This document shows, in pieces, positions 17,542 through 26,458 of a DNA stretch of 64,000 nucleotides (the stretch's first letter is position 1; every line of letters starts with the position of its first letter). The notes beneath the pieces were generated by a model. The model did not search any database and was not told the origin of the DNA. It saw only the letters and a list, made by a program, of their open reading frames with translations. A program made the translations under genes and the position numbers. This DNA is from an uncultured Eubacteriales bacterium (GTDB lineage: Bacteria > Bacillota > Clostridia > Peptostreptococcales > Anaerovoracaceae): assembly GCA_902801255.1 (NCBI GenBank), contig CADCHO010000002.1:1-64000 (forward strand), given 5' to 3'.

Positions 17542-18714
17542 ATGCATGACAGATTGAAGATCAAAAAACAGCTTCTTGAGCACGAGAAAATCAGCTACGC
17601 GACAGATGTGATCGAGCTGCCGAAGGGCGGGATCGACTGCAGTGAGGGATGCAATCCATACGGCTTTCCCCGTGAATGCGCCGAAGTCGTGAAAAATTTC
17701 GATACGTCAAGACTGGGTCCTTATCCGCACAGCCAGGCGCTGTACGATGCCATAATAAAGTACTGGAAGAGCCAGTGCTTTGTTGAGCGCGATAACATCC
17801 TTCTTACAGACGGCAGCATAAACGCCCTCTACGTGATAAACAATATGTTTGACACGCACAACGCGATGGTTCTGGGCATATCACCTCAGTTCACCGACTA
17901 TTATATGCATGCTGAGATGCTGGGCATCGAATACGCTCCGTATCAGCTGAAAAGAATTCATAACTATAAATTCGATTCATATGAGTTCATGTCGATGCAT
18001 TACATCGCGAAAACATATGTGAACGCTTCCGAGCAGGAAAAGCTATATAACTTCATCTATATCGACAATCCAAACAACCCGACGGGACAGGTCATTGACA
18101 TTGCGGATATAGAGAAGATCGTCTCGAAGGCGCTGAAGAACGATATCACCGTTATCATAGACGAGGCCTATGGCGAGTTCATGCCAAAGAGAAACTCTGC
18201 CATCAGACTCTGTGAAAAGTATCCGAACCTTGTTGTGGTCCGCACCTTGTCGAAAGGCTTCGGCCTTGCGGGAATGAGGGTCGGCTATATCATCGCATGC
18301 AAGGAGCTCATTCACTGCATGAACAAGATGGTGAATCCGTATATGGTAGGAGAACTGTCGAGAGAGGTGGCTGCAGAGGCTCTGAGACATCATGAGTTTA
18401 TAACCAAGAGCAAGAAGGCCTTTGCAGGAATGAAGAAGGAGATACGCAAAGAGCTGGGCTGCACGAAGCACAATCCTGAAGGCGCATCAGGCAGGCTTCA
18501 CATGGCTGAGACTCTCGATACCAACTCGCTGCTTCTTCTCTACCATGATGATAAAAATATCAATCTGAAGGATGAATTCTTTAATAGAGGGGTGCTGGTC
18601 ATCGACGGTTATGACTTCAAGGGGCTCGACTCGACCGCGGCAAGGGTCAGACTTCCAAAGAAAAGAGAGTTCCCGAAACTCCTCAAGGCGATCAGAGAGA
18701 TCAATAAACTGTAG
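17542..18714 (+). CDS. PLP-dependent class I/II aminotransferase, HisC/CobD-like
   Basis: A 390-residue fold-type I PLP enzyme. It shows DNPNNPTGQ, the IIDEAYGEF strand that holds the PLP pyridine, and the Schiff-base lysine at about 238 in TLSKGFGLAGMR. It resembles histidinol-phosphate aminotransferase and CobD, but a genuine hisC lies in the his operon at 22618, so this copy probably has another role. A 14-codon longer start at 17500 overlaps the AEC stop, but only the ATG at 17542 has a ribosome-binding site (GAGG, 9 bp). Pairing with an AEC carrier suggests transport and metabolism of one compound, which is an inference. Confidence 0.85.
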   Translation: MHDRLKIKKQLLEHEKISYATDVIELPKGGIDCSEGCNPYGFPRECAEVVKNFDTSRLGPYPHSQALYDAIIKYWKSQCFVERDNILLTDGSINALYVINNMFDTHNAMVLGISPQFTDYYMHAEMLGIEYAPYQLKRIHNYKFDSYEFMSMHYIAKTYVNASEQEKLYNFIYIDNPNNPTGQVIDIADIEKIVSKALKNDITVIIDEAYGEFMPKRNSAIRLCEKYPNLVVVRTLSKGFGLAGMRVGYIIACKELIHCMNKMVNPYMVGELSREVAAEALRHHEFITKSKKAFAGMKKEIRKELGCTKHNPEGASGRLHMAETLDTNSLLLLYHDDKNINLKDEFFNRGVLVIDGYDFKGLDSTAARVRLPKKREFPKLLKAIREINKL

Positions 18715-18716
18715 GA

Positions 18717-18722
18717 TATAAT
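18717..18722 (+). promoter_or_regulatory. Possible -10 box for mntP
   Basis: A perfect TATAAT begins 3 bp after the aminotransferase stop codon and 31 bp before the mntP start. No recognisable -35 or TG extension is present, so mntP may instead be read through from upstream. Confidence 0.35.
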
Positions 18723-18752
18723 TGCTGCAAGTTAGATAGTAAGAGGGATAAC

Positions 18753-19364
18753 TTGAGTACAGAATTACTTATTACCAGCGTGTTGCTCGGAGTCGGGCTC
18801 GCGATGGATGCATTCAGTGTGTCGATAGCGAACGGTTTAGCCGACAGCGAAATGAAAAAGGGACGCATGTTCTCGATTGCGGGCACATTTGCCGGCTTCC
18901 AGTTCATGATGCCGATGATCGGATGGCTGCTGGTGACTGAAGCCGCCAGATTATTTAAGTGGTTCAGTCCGCTGATCCCGTGGATAGCGCTGGTGCTGCT
19001 TCTTATAATTGGAGGCGGTCTCCTGAAGGACGGCATAGAAGAATTGCGTGAAAGCAAGGCAGGTGCTTCAGAAGCGGACAAACCATCAGACGCAGCCAGG
19101 CTGAGCTTCTGGGCGCTGATGATGCAGGGCGTTGCGACGTCGATAGATGCGCTCTCGGTAGGCTTTACTACAGCGACATACAATATCATGCAGGCCCTGG
19201 TGTCGTCGCTGATCATCGGAGTAGTGACTCTTTTCATATGCCTGGCCGGACTCAGGATAGGACGCAGACTCGGAACGCTTCTGGCAGGGCGGGCATCTAT
19301 ACTCGGAGGTATTATTCTGATAGGCATAGGCCTTGAAATATGGATAAAAGGCGTATTTTTCTAG
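18753..19364 (+). CDS. mntP: Putative manganese efflux pump MntP
   Basis: A 203-residue membrane protein of the MntP (DUF204/YtaF) family, which exports Mn2+. It has six hydrophobic segments in two inverted halves, each carrying the D-A-hydroxyl signature: GLAMDAFSVSIANG near the N-terminus and ATSIDALSVGF in the second half; these aspartates are essential in characterised homologues. The start is TTG, preceded by AAGAGGGA. No yybP-ykoY manganese riboswitch fits in the short leader, which is unusual for this family. Confidence 0.92.
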   Translation: MSTELLITSVLLGVGLAMDAFSVSIANGLADSEMKKGRMFSIAGTFAGFQFMMPMIGWLLVTEAARLFKWFSPLIPWIALVLLLIIGGGLLKDGIEELRESKAGASEADKPSDAARLSFWALMMQGVATSIDALSVGFTTATYNIMQALVSSLIIGVVTLFICLAGLRIGRRLGTLLAGRASILGGIILIGIGLEIWIKGVFF

Positions 19365-19411
19365 TTTTCTACAAGTATCATTCTCATAAACATCACGAGT
19401 TCAACATAAAC

Positions 19412-19475
19412 ATGGAATATCATATGGGTGTACAGAGAGAAACTCTGAAAGAAACCTCCATATAACATTTTCCAT
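19412..19475 (+). ncRNA. Candidate structured RNA before a strong terminator
   Basis: Three nested helices can form: ATGGAA 19412-19417 with TTCCAT 19470-19475, ATATGG 19422-19427 with CCATAT 19458-19463, and CAGAG 19433-19437 with CTCTG 19443-19447 closed by an AGAAA loop. A strong terminator follows 20 nt later. No promoter is obvious, so it may be a 3' UTR of mntP or a small RNA. Confidence 0.35.
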
Positions 19476-19495
19476 ATAATACCTAAGACAATATG

Positions 19496-19535
19496 ACGGA
19501 AGCGACGGAATGGGCCGTTGCTTCCGTTATTTTTT
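19496..19535 (+). terminator. Strong intrinsic terminator upstream of the his operon
   Basis: A 13-bp stem (19496-19508 with 19515-19527, one G-U) around a 6-nt loop is followed by TATTTTTT. It insulates the his operon from mntP. Confidence 0.9.
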
Positions 19536-19576
19536 GTAAAAAGATATGATGGACGTGAGGAAATACAAGGCTTCGA

Positions 19577-19605
19577 TTGACTTTAGCGATTTAGCGTGGT
19601 AAAGT
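19577..19605 (+). promoter_or_regulatory. Promoter of the histidine operon
   Basis: TTGACT (19577-19582) and TAAAGT (19600-19605) are separated by 17 bp. The predicted start near 19612 excludes the in-frame GTG at 19604 as the hisZ start and supports the ATG at 19646. Confidence 0.65.
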
Positions 19606-19645
19606 GGTGAAGCAAATCAAGACTAATGAAATTTTGGAGAAACAG

Positions 19646-20629
19646 ATGCAGTATGATGAGAATGTGCTGACACGCACGGAACGAAGGATATTTGCGCTGA
19701 GGACGCTGTACAGCAGAGCAGGATACCGTTCATACAGAATGAGAAAGTTCGAGGATTACGACCTTTACAGCCGTAACAAGGACTTCCTGCTTTCAGACAG
19801 GGTCATCACCTTTACTGATACAAACGGCAGACTCAAAGCGCTGAAGCCTGATGTGACTCTGTCGATAGTAAAAAACATCGAAGATAAGCCTGCATGTCTT
19901 AACAGGCTTTTTTATGATGAAAATGTCTACAGAGTATCCGGAAGTACTGGAACCTTCCGCGAGATAATGCAGATGGGACTTGAGTGCATAGGAGATGCGG
20001 GAAATCCGGCAGCAGCTGAGGTTATAGATCTTGCGGAGCAGAGCCTGGCTCTGGTAGCTGAAGACTACGATTATATCCTGAGAGTCTCGGATATAGACAT
20101 TCTTACGCTGCTTATTGATGGGATGTCGGACTCGGGTTCTGTAAGAAGCGAGCTTCTGAGGCTGGTAAGTGCAAAGAACCTCCACGGCATAGAGAGCCTG
20201 TGCGCTGAGAATGATATCCCGGCTGAGAAGTGCAGCACACTCACTGATCTGCTCAAACTATATGGCACTCCGCTCGAGGTGATGCCTGAAATAGAGCGGA
20301 TCTGCAAAGGGACTGAAGCTGAAGAAGAGGTCGGTGAGCTGGCAGACGTGCTGAAGGGTCTCTACCCTGAAGGCGGGGAGAAAACAGAACGGAAGATCGT
20401 GCTGGATTTCTCTATCGTAGGCGATACCAATTACTACAACGGTATGGCTTTCGAGGGCTATATAGACAGCATACCTGAGTGTGTGCTTATCGGCGGCAGA
20501 TATGACAAGCTCATGCGCAGGATGAAGAAAAAGTCGAGAGCCATCGGCTTTGCGATATACATGGATACGCTCGGCATGCTCGGAAGGACAGCGGGAGACA
20601 GAGCGATAGAGAACTTCTACGAAAGATAA
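19646..20629 (+). CDS. hisZ: ATP phosphoribosyltransferase regulatory subunit HisZ
   Basis: A 327-residue paralogue of histidyl-tRNA synthetase that joins the short HisG to form the first enzyme of histidine synthesis and gives feedback control by histidine. It keeps class II synthetase-like strands (FEDYDLYSRNKDFL, LKPDVTLSIVKN) and a C-terminal IGGRYDKL segment, but has no anticodon-binding domain. The ATG at 19646 has GGAG 9 bp upstream and lies downstream of the predicted transcription start, so it is preferred to a GTG 42 bp earlier. It leads a ten-gene his operon. Confidence 0.92.
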   Translation: MQYDENVLTRTERRIFALRTLYSRAGYRSYRMRKFEDYDLYSRNKDFLLSDRVITFTDTNGRLKALKPDVTLSIVKNIEDKPACLNRLFYDENVYRVSGSTGTFREIMQMGLECIGDAGNPAAAEVIDLAEQSLALVAEDYDYILRVSDIDILTLLIDGMSDSGSVRSELLRLVSAKNLHGIESLCAENDIPAEKCSTLTDLLKLYGTPLEVMPEIERICKGTEAEEEVGELADVLKGLYPEGGEKTERKIVLDFSIVGDTNYYNGMAFEGYIDSIPECVLIGGRYDKLMRRMKKKSRAIGFAIYMDTLGMLGRTAGDRAIENFYER

Positions 20630-20665
20630 CAGACAACAGATAACAGACAACAAGAGGAAAGAGAT

Positions 20666-21277
20666 TTGGGAACTATAATCAATGTAGCTCTTCCGAAGGG
20701 AAGGCTGGGTGAAAAAGTATATAAGATGTTTGAAGCAGCAGGCTACGGCTGTGATGATATATTCAACGGCCGCAAGCTTGTGTTCGAGAACCTTGATGCC
20801 GGAATAAGATACTTCTGGGTGAAGCCGTCTGATGTTCCTATCTATGTGGAGCGCGGCGCGGCGGATGTCGGTGCATGCGGGAAAGACATCCTACTCGAAT
20901 ACGAACCTAACGTTTATGAGCTCAAAGACCTTGGCACAGGTTTTTGCCGCATGGTGGTTGCCGCGCCGAAAGGATTCAGGGACGAATCCGAATATCCTTT
21001 GAGGGTAGCTACAAAGTTCGTGAACATCGCGCAGGACTATTATTCCTCAAAGGGCAGGGACATAGATATTATAAAGCTGAACGGTTCAATAGAGATAGCG
21101 CCTATACTTGGTCTCTCAGACGTGATAGTCGATCTGGTTGAGACCGGCAATACTCTGAGGGCGAACGATCTGGAGGTGTACGAAGAGATAATGGATATCA
21201 GCACCCGCCTGATCACAAACAAGTCCGGCTATAACTTCAAGAGTGCAGCTATTAACAGGCTGCTTGAAAGACTGTAA
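20666..21277 (+). CDS. hisG: ATP phosphoribosyltransferase catalytic subunit, short form
   Basis: A 203-residue HisG that condenses ATP with PRPP to give phosphoribosyl-ATP, the first step of histidine synthesis. ALPKGRLGE opens the protein and a DIIKLNGSIEIAPILGL-type segment lies near the end; the PRPP-binding region (DLVETGNTLRAN) is intact. It lacks the C-terminal regulatory domain of long HisG, which matches the presence of hisZ upstream. The start is TTG behind AAGAGGAAAG. Confidence 0.97.
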   Translation: MGTIINVALPKGRLGEKVYKMFEAAGYGCDDIFNGRKLVFENLDAGIRYFWVKPSDVPIYVERGAADVGACGKDILLEYEPNVYELKDLGTGFCRMVVAAPKGFRDESEYPLRVATKFVNIAQDYYSSKGRDIDIIKLNGSIEIAPILGLSDVIVDLVETGNTLRANDLEVYEEIMDISTRLITNKSGYNFKSAAINRLLERL

Positions 21278-21288
21278 CAGGGATAGAT

Positions 21289-22602
21289 ATGATAAAGATT
21301 CTGAATTTTGCCGAACTGACGGCTGAAGAAGTATTTGCAAGGAACGAGCCGACTGCAGATGTGTCGGATATCGTTTCCTCCATAATAAAAGATGTAAGGG
21401 AGAACGGTGATGAGGCCGTGATCCGCTATGCTGCCAGGTTCGACGGCATCGATCCTGAAGGCTTTATACTCGAGCTGAGCAGTGCAGAGAAGAGTGAGGC
21501 TGTCAGAAGCCTCGACGCGACTGACCCGGGGCTGACGGATGTGCTCAGAAAGGCGGCCGCAAACATTGCCGGATTCTGCAAAAAACAGCTCAGGGAAGGT
21601 TTTGTTATAGAAGACGGGTCGGGAAAGATGACCGGCCAGAAGGTGATCCCTCTGGAGCGTGCCGGCATCTATGTACCCGGTGGAACTGCAGCATACCCTT
21701 CGACAGTACTGATGGATTCAATACCTGCGCTCACCGCCGGCTGCAAAGAGATCATCATGACGACGCCTCCGAATGCTGACGGAGGCATAGAACCGGCGGT
21801 CATAGCCGCGGCAGTCATCGCGCAGGAGACCGTTCCGGGAGCAGGCAGTGTCCGAATATTCAGGACAGGCGGTGCTCAGGCGGTGGCAGCTCTGGCATAC
21901 GGTACGGAATCGATCCCTGCTGTAGATAAAATAGTCGGACCGGGCAACGCTTTTGTTGCAGAGGCGAAGCGCCAGGTCTTCGGAAAAGTCGCGATCGACA
22001 TGATAGCAGGCCCGAGTGAGATACTCGTTGTGTCCGACGGAAAAAGCGACCCTGATGTAGTGGCGGCAGATATGCTCTCACAGGCGGAGCACGACAAAAA
22101 TGCAAGCGCAGTGCTCGTGACCGATTCGGCAGAGCTGGCACAGGCTGTTGCGAAGTCCATTGAGACGCAGCTGTGCAGCCTGGAGCGCGAGGAAATAGCG
22201 CGCACCTCCATAGAGAACAACGGAAAGATAATAATTGCAGCAGACATCGGACAGGCGGTGGATATAGCAAATGAGATCGCGCCTGAACACCTTGAACTCT
22301 GTGTGGATGACCCGTTCGAACTGCTGGGCAGTGTGAAGAATGCAGGCTCGGTCTTCCTCGGGCGCAGCTGTCCTGAGGCTCTGGGCGATTACTTCGCAGG
22401 CCCGAATCACACATTGCCGACAAGCGGCACAGCGAGATTCTCCAGTCCGCTCTCGGTGGAAGATTTTGTTAAAACGATGCAGTTCATACATTATACGGAC
22501 AGCGCTCTGGCTGAGGTCGCAGAGGATATAGCTGCTTTTGCCCGCAAGGAAGGGCTGACCGGACACGCAAGGAGCGTGCTGATACGTTCCGAAAAAGGGT
22601 AG
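21289..22602 (+). CDS. hisD: Histidinol dehydrogenase
   Basis: A 437-residue Zn-dependent enzyme that oxidises L-histidinol twice with NAD+ to give histidine, the last two steps of the pathway. Family landmarks are clear: ERAGIYVPGGTAAYPSTVLM, KIVGPGNAFVAEAKR, DMIAGPSEILVV and a PNHTLPTSGTARF segment near the C-terminus that includes zinc and catalytic histidines. Length is normal. It lies 11 bp after hisG. Confidence 0.98.
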   Translation: MIKILNFAELTAEEVFARNEPTADVSDIVSSIIKDVRENGDEAVIRYAARFDGIDPEGFILELSSAEKSEAVRSLDATDPGLTDVLRKAAANIAGFCKKQLREGFVIEDGSGKMTGQKVIPLERAGIYVPGGTAAYPSTVLMDSIPALTAGCKEIIMTTPPNADGGIEPAVIAAAVIAQETVPGAGSVRIFRTGGAQAVAALAYGTESIPAVDKIVGPGNAFVAEAKRQVFGKVAIDMIAGPSEILVVSDGKSDPDVVAADMLSQAEHDKNASAVLVTDSAELAQAVAKSIETQLCSLEREEIARTSIENNGKIIIAADIGQAVDIANEIAPEHLELCVDDPFELLGSVKNAGSVFLGRSCPEALGDYFAGPNHTLPTSGTARFSSPLSVEDFVKTMQFIHYTDSALAEVAEDIAAFARKEGLTGHARSVLIRSEKG

Positions 22603-22617
22603 ACAGAAAGGACTATT

Positions 22618-23685
22618 ATGAGCAGGTTTTTAAGCAATAAATACGCTTCACTTGAGCCGTATACACCGGGCGAGCAGCCAAAGGAACGCGTGCTCACGAA
22701 GCTGAATACAAACGAATCACCGTTTCCTCCGATGCCTGAGGTGGTAGAGGCGGTAAAAAAGGAAGCTGAAATACTTCAGCTGTATCCTGATCCTGACAGC
22801 ACTGTGCTTCGCAAAGCACTGGCGGAACGTTTCGAAGTTGATCCCGACATGATAATATGTAACAACGGATCCGACGAAACTCTGTATTTCGCCTTTCTCG
22901 CGTACTGTGACGGTGAGACTCCGGCGGTGTTCCCGAAGCTATCATACGGATTCTATCCTGTGTTTGCAGACATCACCGGCATCAACTTCAGGGAGATACC
23001 GCTGAAGAGTGATTTCAGCATCGATCCGGAGGATTACTACGATGCGGGTGGTACGGTATTCATCGCGAACCCGAACGCACCTACAGGCATACCTCTCAGC
23101 CGTGACCAGATAGAAGGCATACTTCAGCATAACCCGGGCAACGTGGTGGTCGTTGATGAAGCCTATGTGGACTTCGGTACCGAATCGACTGTGCCTCTCA
23201 CAAAAAAGTACGACAATCTGCTGGTGGTGCAGACCTTCTCGAAATCAAGGTCAATGGCGGGTATGAGGCTTGGATACGGCATCGCGGCTCCTGAGATAAT
23301 ATCAGACCTAAATGCGCTGCGTTACTCGACCAACCCGTATAATATCGACAGGCTGGCGATCGCGGCGGGCGTTGCTTCACTCGAGAACGACGAGGTCAAC
23401 AGAGAGCACTGCCGCACGGTGATGGAGAACCGGGAATACACGGTGGAGCAGCTGAAGTCACTGGGCTTCGAAATGACCAATTCGACGGCAAACTTCATAT
23501 TCGTGAGACACCCGCAGATCGGAGGCGATGTGCTCTTCCGGAAGCTGAGAGAACGCGGCGTGATAATCAGACACTGGTTCAAACCGGAAATAAATGACTA
23601 CAACAGGATCACGATAGGATCCCGTGAGCAGATGGACATTCTGCTCAGAGAGGTGAGAGATATATTTAAGGAGGCAGGCATATGA
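22618..23685 (+). CDS. hisC: Histidinol-phosphate aminotransferase
   Basis: A 355-residue PLP enzyme that transfers the amino group from glutamate to imidazole-acetol phosphate. It has the NTNESPFPPMPEV opening of HisC, a VFIANPNAPTGI turn, the VVDEAYVDF strand and the PLP lysine in TFSKSRSMAGMR. It sits in the his operon in the usual position before hisB and overlaps it by 4 bp (ATGA). AGAAAGGA precedes the ATG. Confidence 0.97.
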   Translation: MSRFLSNKYASLEPYTPGEQPKERVLTKLNTNESPFPPMPEVVEAVKKEAEILQLYPDPDSTVLRKALAERFEVDPDMIICNNGSDETLYFAFLAYCDGETPAVFPKLSYGFYPVFADITGINFREIPLKSDFSIDPEDYYDAGGTVFIANPNAPTGIPLSRDQIEGILQHNPGNVVVVDEAYVDFGTESTVPLTKKYDNLLVVQTFSKSRSMAGMRLGYGIAAPEIISDLNALRYSTNPYNIDRLAIAAGVASLENDEVNREHCRTVMENREYTVEQLKSLGFEMTNSTANFIFVRHPQIGGDVLFRKLRERGVIIRHWFKPEINDYNRITIGSREQMDILLREVRDIFKEAGI

Positions 23686-24269
23686 GAACTTCAGATATAA
23701 GCAGGGTGACTGCAGAGACAGATATCAGGCTTTCGCTCGACCTCGATGGAAGCGGCACAAGCGAAATCGATACCGGCGTAGGCTTCCTTGATCACATGCT
23801 GACGCTGCTGGCGAGGCACGCCAGATTCGACCTTTATGTGAAGGCAAAAGGAGATGTATACGTTGACGATCACCACACTGTAGAAGATGTCGGCATCGTT
23901 CTGGGACAAGCCTTCGCGGAAGCTGTCGGAGACAAGAAGGGTATCTGCCGTTTCGGCGAGTGTATACTGCCGATGGATGAGGCTCTCATTCTGTGTGCGC
24001 TGGATATCTCGGGAAGAGATTATCTGGGATATGCGCTAGAGATACCGACAGAGAAGGTGGGCACCTTCGATACGGAGCTTGCAGAGGAGTTCTGGCTGGG
24101 TTTCGTGAGGAATGCCCGGGTAACACTGCACTTCAAGCAGCTTGCAGGCAGTAATTCGCACCACATCATAGAGGGTTCATTCAAGGCTGCGGCAAGAACT
24201 CTGCGCCAGGCTGTCTCGATAGACAAGGCATACGCGGACGAGATCCCTTCGACCAAGGGACTGTTATAG
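23682..24269 (+). CDS. hisB: Imidazoleglycerol-phosphate dehydratase
   Basis: A 195-residue monofunctional HisB, a Mn2+-dependent enzyme that dehydrates IGP to imidazole-acetol phosphate. Two metal-site signatures are visible: GFLDHMLTLLARH with DDHHTVED in the first half, and GSNSHHIIEGSFKA-type residues (SNSHHIIEGSFKAAA) in the second. There is no fused histidinol-phosphatase, consistent with the separate PHP-type phosphatase at the end of the operon. Confidence 0.98.
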   Translation: MRTSDISRVTAETDIRLSLDLDGSGTSEIDTGVGFLDHMLTLLARHARFDLYVKAKGDVYVDDHHTVEDVGIVLGQAFAEAVGDKKGICRFGECILPMDEALILCALDISGRDYLGYALEIPTEKVGTFDTELAEEFWLGFVRNARVTLHFKQLAGSNSHHIIEGSFKAAARTLRQAVSIDKAYADEIPSTKGLL

Positions 24270-24280
24270 GAGGACGATAA

Positions 24281-24889
24281 ATGGTAGCGATCATTGATTA
24301 CGGTGTCGGCAACCTCTTTTCGCTCAAGAGCTCTCTAAGAGAGATCGGGGCAGAAGCGGTTGTGACATCAGATGAAAAAGTGATAGCGGAAGCCGACAGG
24401 ATAATACTTCCGGGTGTGGGAGCTTTTGAGGACGCTGCTCGCAAGCTCAGGGAATCCGGAATGGCTGAAGTCGTGAAGAGAGAAGCAGCCGCGGGCAAGC
24501 CTATGATGGGCATCTGTCTGGGCATGCAGCTGATGTTTGACGTGGGTTATGAGTACGGAGTCCACGAAGGACTCGGCCTTATAAAGGGCAGTGTGCGTCC
24601 TATTGCCGACGTTATACCTGAGGGTTACAAGATCCCGCACATCGGCTGGAACCTCCTTAAGTTCAAAAGGGAATCCCCGCTGTTCAAATACATTAAAGAA
24701 GACGATTATGTGTACTTTGTGCACTCATACTACGCGGCGGAATGCGATGAGTCAGTCATCGCGGTCACGGAGTACGGTGCAGAGCTCACTGCGGCTGTCG
24801 CAAACGGAAACGTGTACGGCTGCCAGTTCCATCCGGAGAAGAGCGGTGAGGTAGGCATGAACATATTGAAAGCATTCATGGAGCTGTAG
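24281..24889 (+). CDS. hisH: Imidazole glycerol phosphate synthase subunit HisH
   Basis: A 202-residue class I glutamine amidotransferase that releases ammonia from glutamine and passes it to HisF. The nucleophile lies in GICLGMQLMF, and the rest of the triad in CQFHPEKSG near the C-terminus. IDYGVGNLFSLKSSL is the typical N-terminus. A GGAGG site precedes the ATG. The next gene starts one base after the stop. Confidence 0.98.
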   Translation: MVAIIDYGVGNLFSLKSSLREIGAEAVVTSDEKVIAEADRIILPGVGAFEDAARKLRESGMAEVVKREAAAGKPMMGICLGMQLMFDVGYEYGVHEGLGLIKGSVRPIADVIPEGYKIPHIGWNLLKFKRESPLFKYIKEDDYVYFVHSYYAAECDESVIAVTEYGAELTAAVANGNVYGCQFHPEKSGEVGMNILKAFMEL

Positions 24890-24890
24890 C

Positions 24891-25640
24891 ATGATAATCT
24901 ATCCGGCAATTGATCTATATGACGGAAAGGCTGTGAGGCTTTTCAAGGGCGATTATGCTCAGATGACTGTATACAGTGAAAACCCGCCTGAGATAGGCGA
25001 AGCATTTATAAAAGCCGGGGCACGCCGCATACATACGGTCGATCTCGAAGGCGCCAGGGATGGCAGCACGCCGAACTTCGATACTGTACTTGCCATAAAG
25101 AAGGCGGCAGATGCAGCTGCAGACAGGGCAGACGGAAGCAGGGCTTTCGTTGAGATCGGCGGAGGAATCAGAGACGATGAGACCGTTGCGAAATATCTCG
25201 ATGCAGGTATAGACAGAGTGATACTCGGCACCGCGGCAGTGAACGATCCTGAGTTCCTCAAGCGCTGTGTAAGCCGCTACGGAGAGAAGATAGCTGTCGG
25301 CATTGATGTGAGAGACGGCTTCGTTGCCGTAAAGGGGTGGACGGAGCTCTCACAGTACGGACTTGAAGAATTCGCGCGTATGATGCAGGACGCCGGTGTT
25401 AAGACCATAATCTGCACCGACATCTCGAGAGACGGGGCCATGCGCGGCACGAACCGCGGGCTGTACAGACAGCTCTCGGAGGCTCTGGACATAGACATCG
25501 TGGCGTCGGGAGGAGTCTCGACCATCGAAGATGTTGAAGCTCTGGCAGCGCTGGGCATACACGGAGCCATTATCGGAAAGGCGTATTACACAGGAGCGAT
25601 CGACCTCGCTGAGGCAGTAGAAAAAGGAGCTGCGAAATGA
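24891..25640 (+). CDS. hisA: ProFAR isomerase
   Basis: A 249-residue TIM-barrel enzyme that isomerises ProFAR to PRFAR. It shows [20 protein letters not shown] at the start with the catalytic aspartate, a phosphate-binding [13 protein letters not shown] loop, the second catalytic aspartate in [10 protein letters not shown], and the second phosphate loop IVASGGVST. It is homologous to the next gene, hisF, which it overlaps by 4 bp. Confidence 0.98.
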   Translation: MIIYPAIDLYDGKAVRLFKGDYAQMTVYSENPPEIGEAFIKAGARRIHTVDLEGARDGSTPNFDTVLAIKKAADAAADRADGSRAFVEIGGGIRDDETVAKYLDAGIDRVILGTAAVNDPEFLKRCVSRYGEKIAVGIDVRDGFVAVKGWTELSQYGLEEFARMMQDAGVKTIICTDISRDGAMRGTNRGLYRQLSEALDIDIVASGGVSTIEDVEALAALGIHGAIIGKAYYTGAIDLAEAVEKGAAK

Positions 25641-26395
25641 TAACAAAAAGAATAATCCCATGTCTTGACGTAAAGGACGGCAGAGTCGTAAAAGGGGTCA
25701 ACTTCGAAAACCTCGGTGACGTAGCATCCCCGGTGGACATGGCAAAACTATATACGAAATCAGGCGCGGATGAGCTGGTGTTTTACGATATCACAGCGAG
25801 CGCAGAAGGGCGCAAGCTCTTCACCGAGATTCTTACAGAGACTGCGTCGAATGTTTTTATCCCGCTGACAGTTGGAGGCGGTATAAGCAGCATTGCGGAC
25901 TTCGATCGTGTGCTGAAGTGCGGAGCCGATAAGGTGAGCGTGAACTCCGGTGCTATAAGGAATCCGGGCATCATTACCGAGGCGGCTAAGCTTTATGGCG
26001 ACCAGTGCGTAGTGCTGTCGTGCGATATAAAGCGTGTGGGCGGCGAGTTCAGAGTCTTTTCCAGAGGCGGCAGGGACGATACCGGAATGGAAGCCATTGA
26101 GTGGATAAAGCGCTGTGTTGGCATGGGCGCCGGCGAGGTTGTGGTCAACTCCATCGACACTGACGGCGTAAAGACCGGCTTTGACATCGAGATGCTCGAT
26201 GCAGTATGCAAGGCAGTTTCAGTACCTGTCATCGCCAGCGGCGGTGCGGGCAGTATCGAAGATTTCATCGAGCTGTTCCGCAGGATCCCTGATATAGACG
26301 CGGGACTTGCGGCATCGATATTCCACTTCGGAGAAGTCTCGATAAGTGATCTGAAGGACCGCATGGCAGAGGAAGGCATCCCGGTCAGGCGTTAG
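25637..26395 (+). CDS. hisF: Imidazole glycerol phosphate synthase subunit HisF
   Basis: A 252-residue TIM-barrel cyclase that uses HisH-derived ammonia to form IGP and [25 protein letters not shown] opens the protein with the catalytic aspartate; the second one lies in [13 protein letters not shown]; phosphate loops LTVGGGI and VIASGGAGS are intact. The ATG overlaps the hisA stop, a common arrangement. Confidence 0.98.
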   Translation: MITKRIIPCLDVKDGRVVKGVNFENLGDVASPVDMAKLYTKSGADELVFYDITASAEGRKLFTEILTETASNVFIPLTVGGGISSIADFDRVLKCGADKVSVNSGAIRNPGIITEAAKLYGDQCVVLSCDIKRVGGEFRVFSRGGRDDTGMEAIEWIKRCVGMGAGEVVVNSIDTDGVKTGFDIEMLDAVCKAVSVPVIASGGAGSIEDFIELFRRIPDIDAGLAASIFHFGEVSISDLKDRMAEEGIPVRR

Positions 26396-26458
26396 CAAAA
26401 TGGCTGTGGAAAACCGGCCTGGGACGCGGCCGGAACGACTACAATGAAAGGCAGCATA

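Noticed and set aside
19604..19645. GTG start for hisZ
   Set aside because: It overlaps the -10 box of the his promoter; the ATG at 19646 has a ribosome-binding site and fits the family N-terminus.
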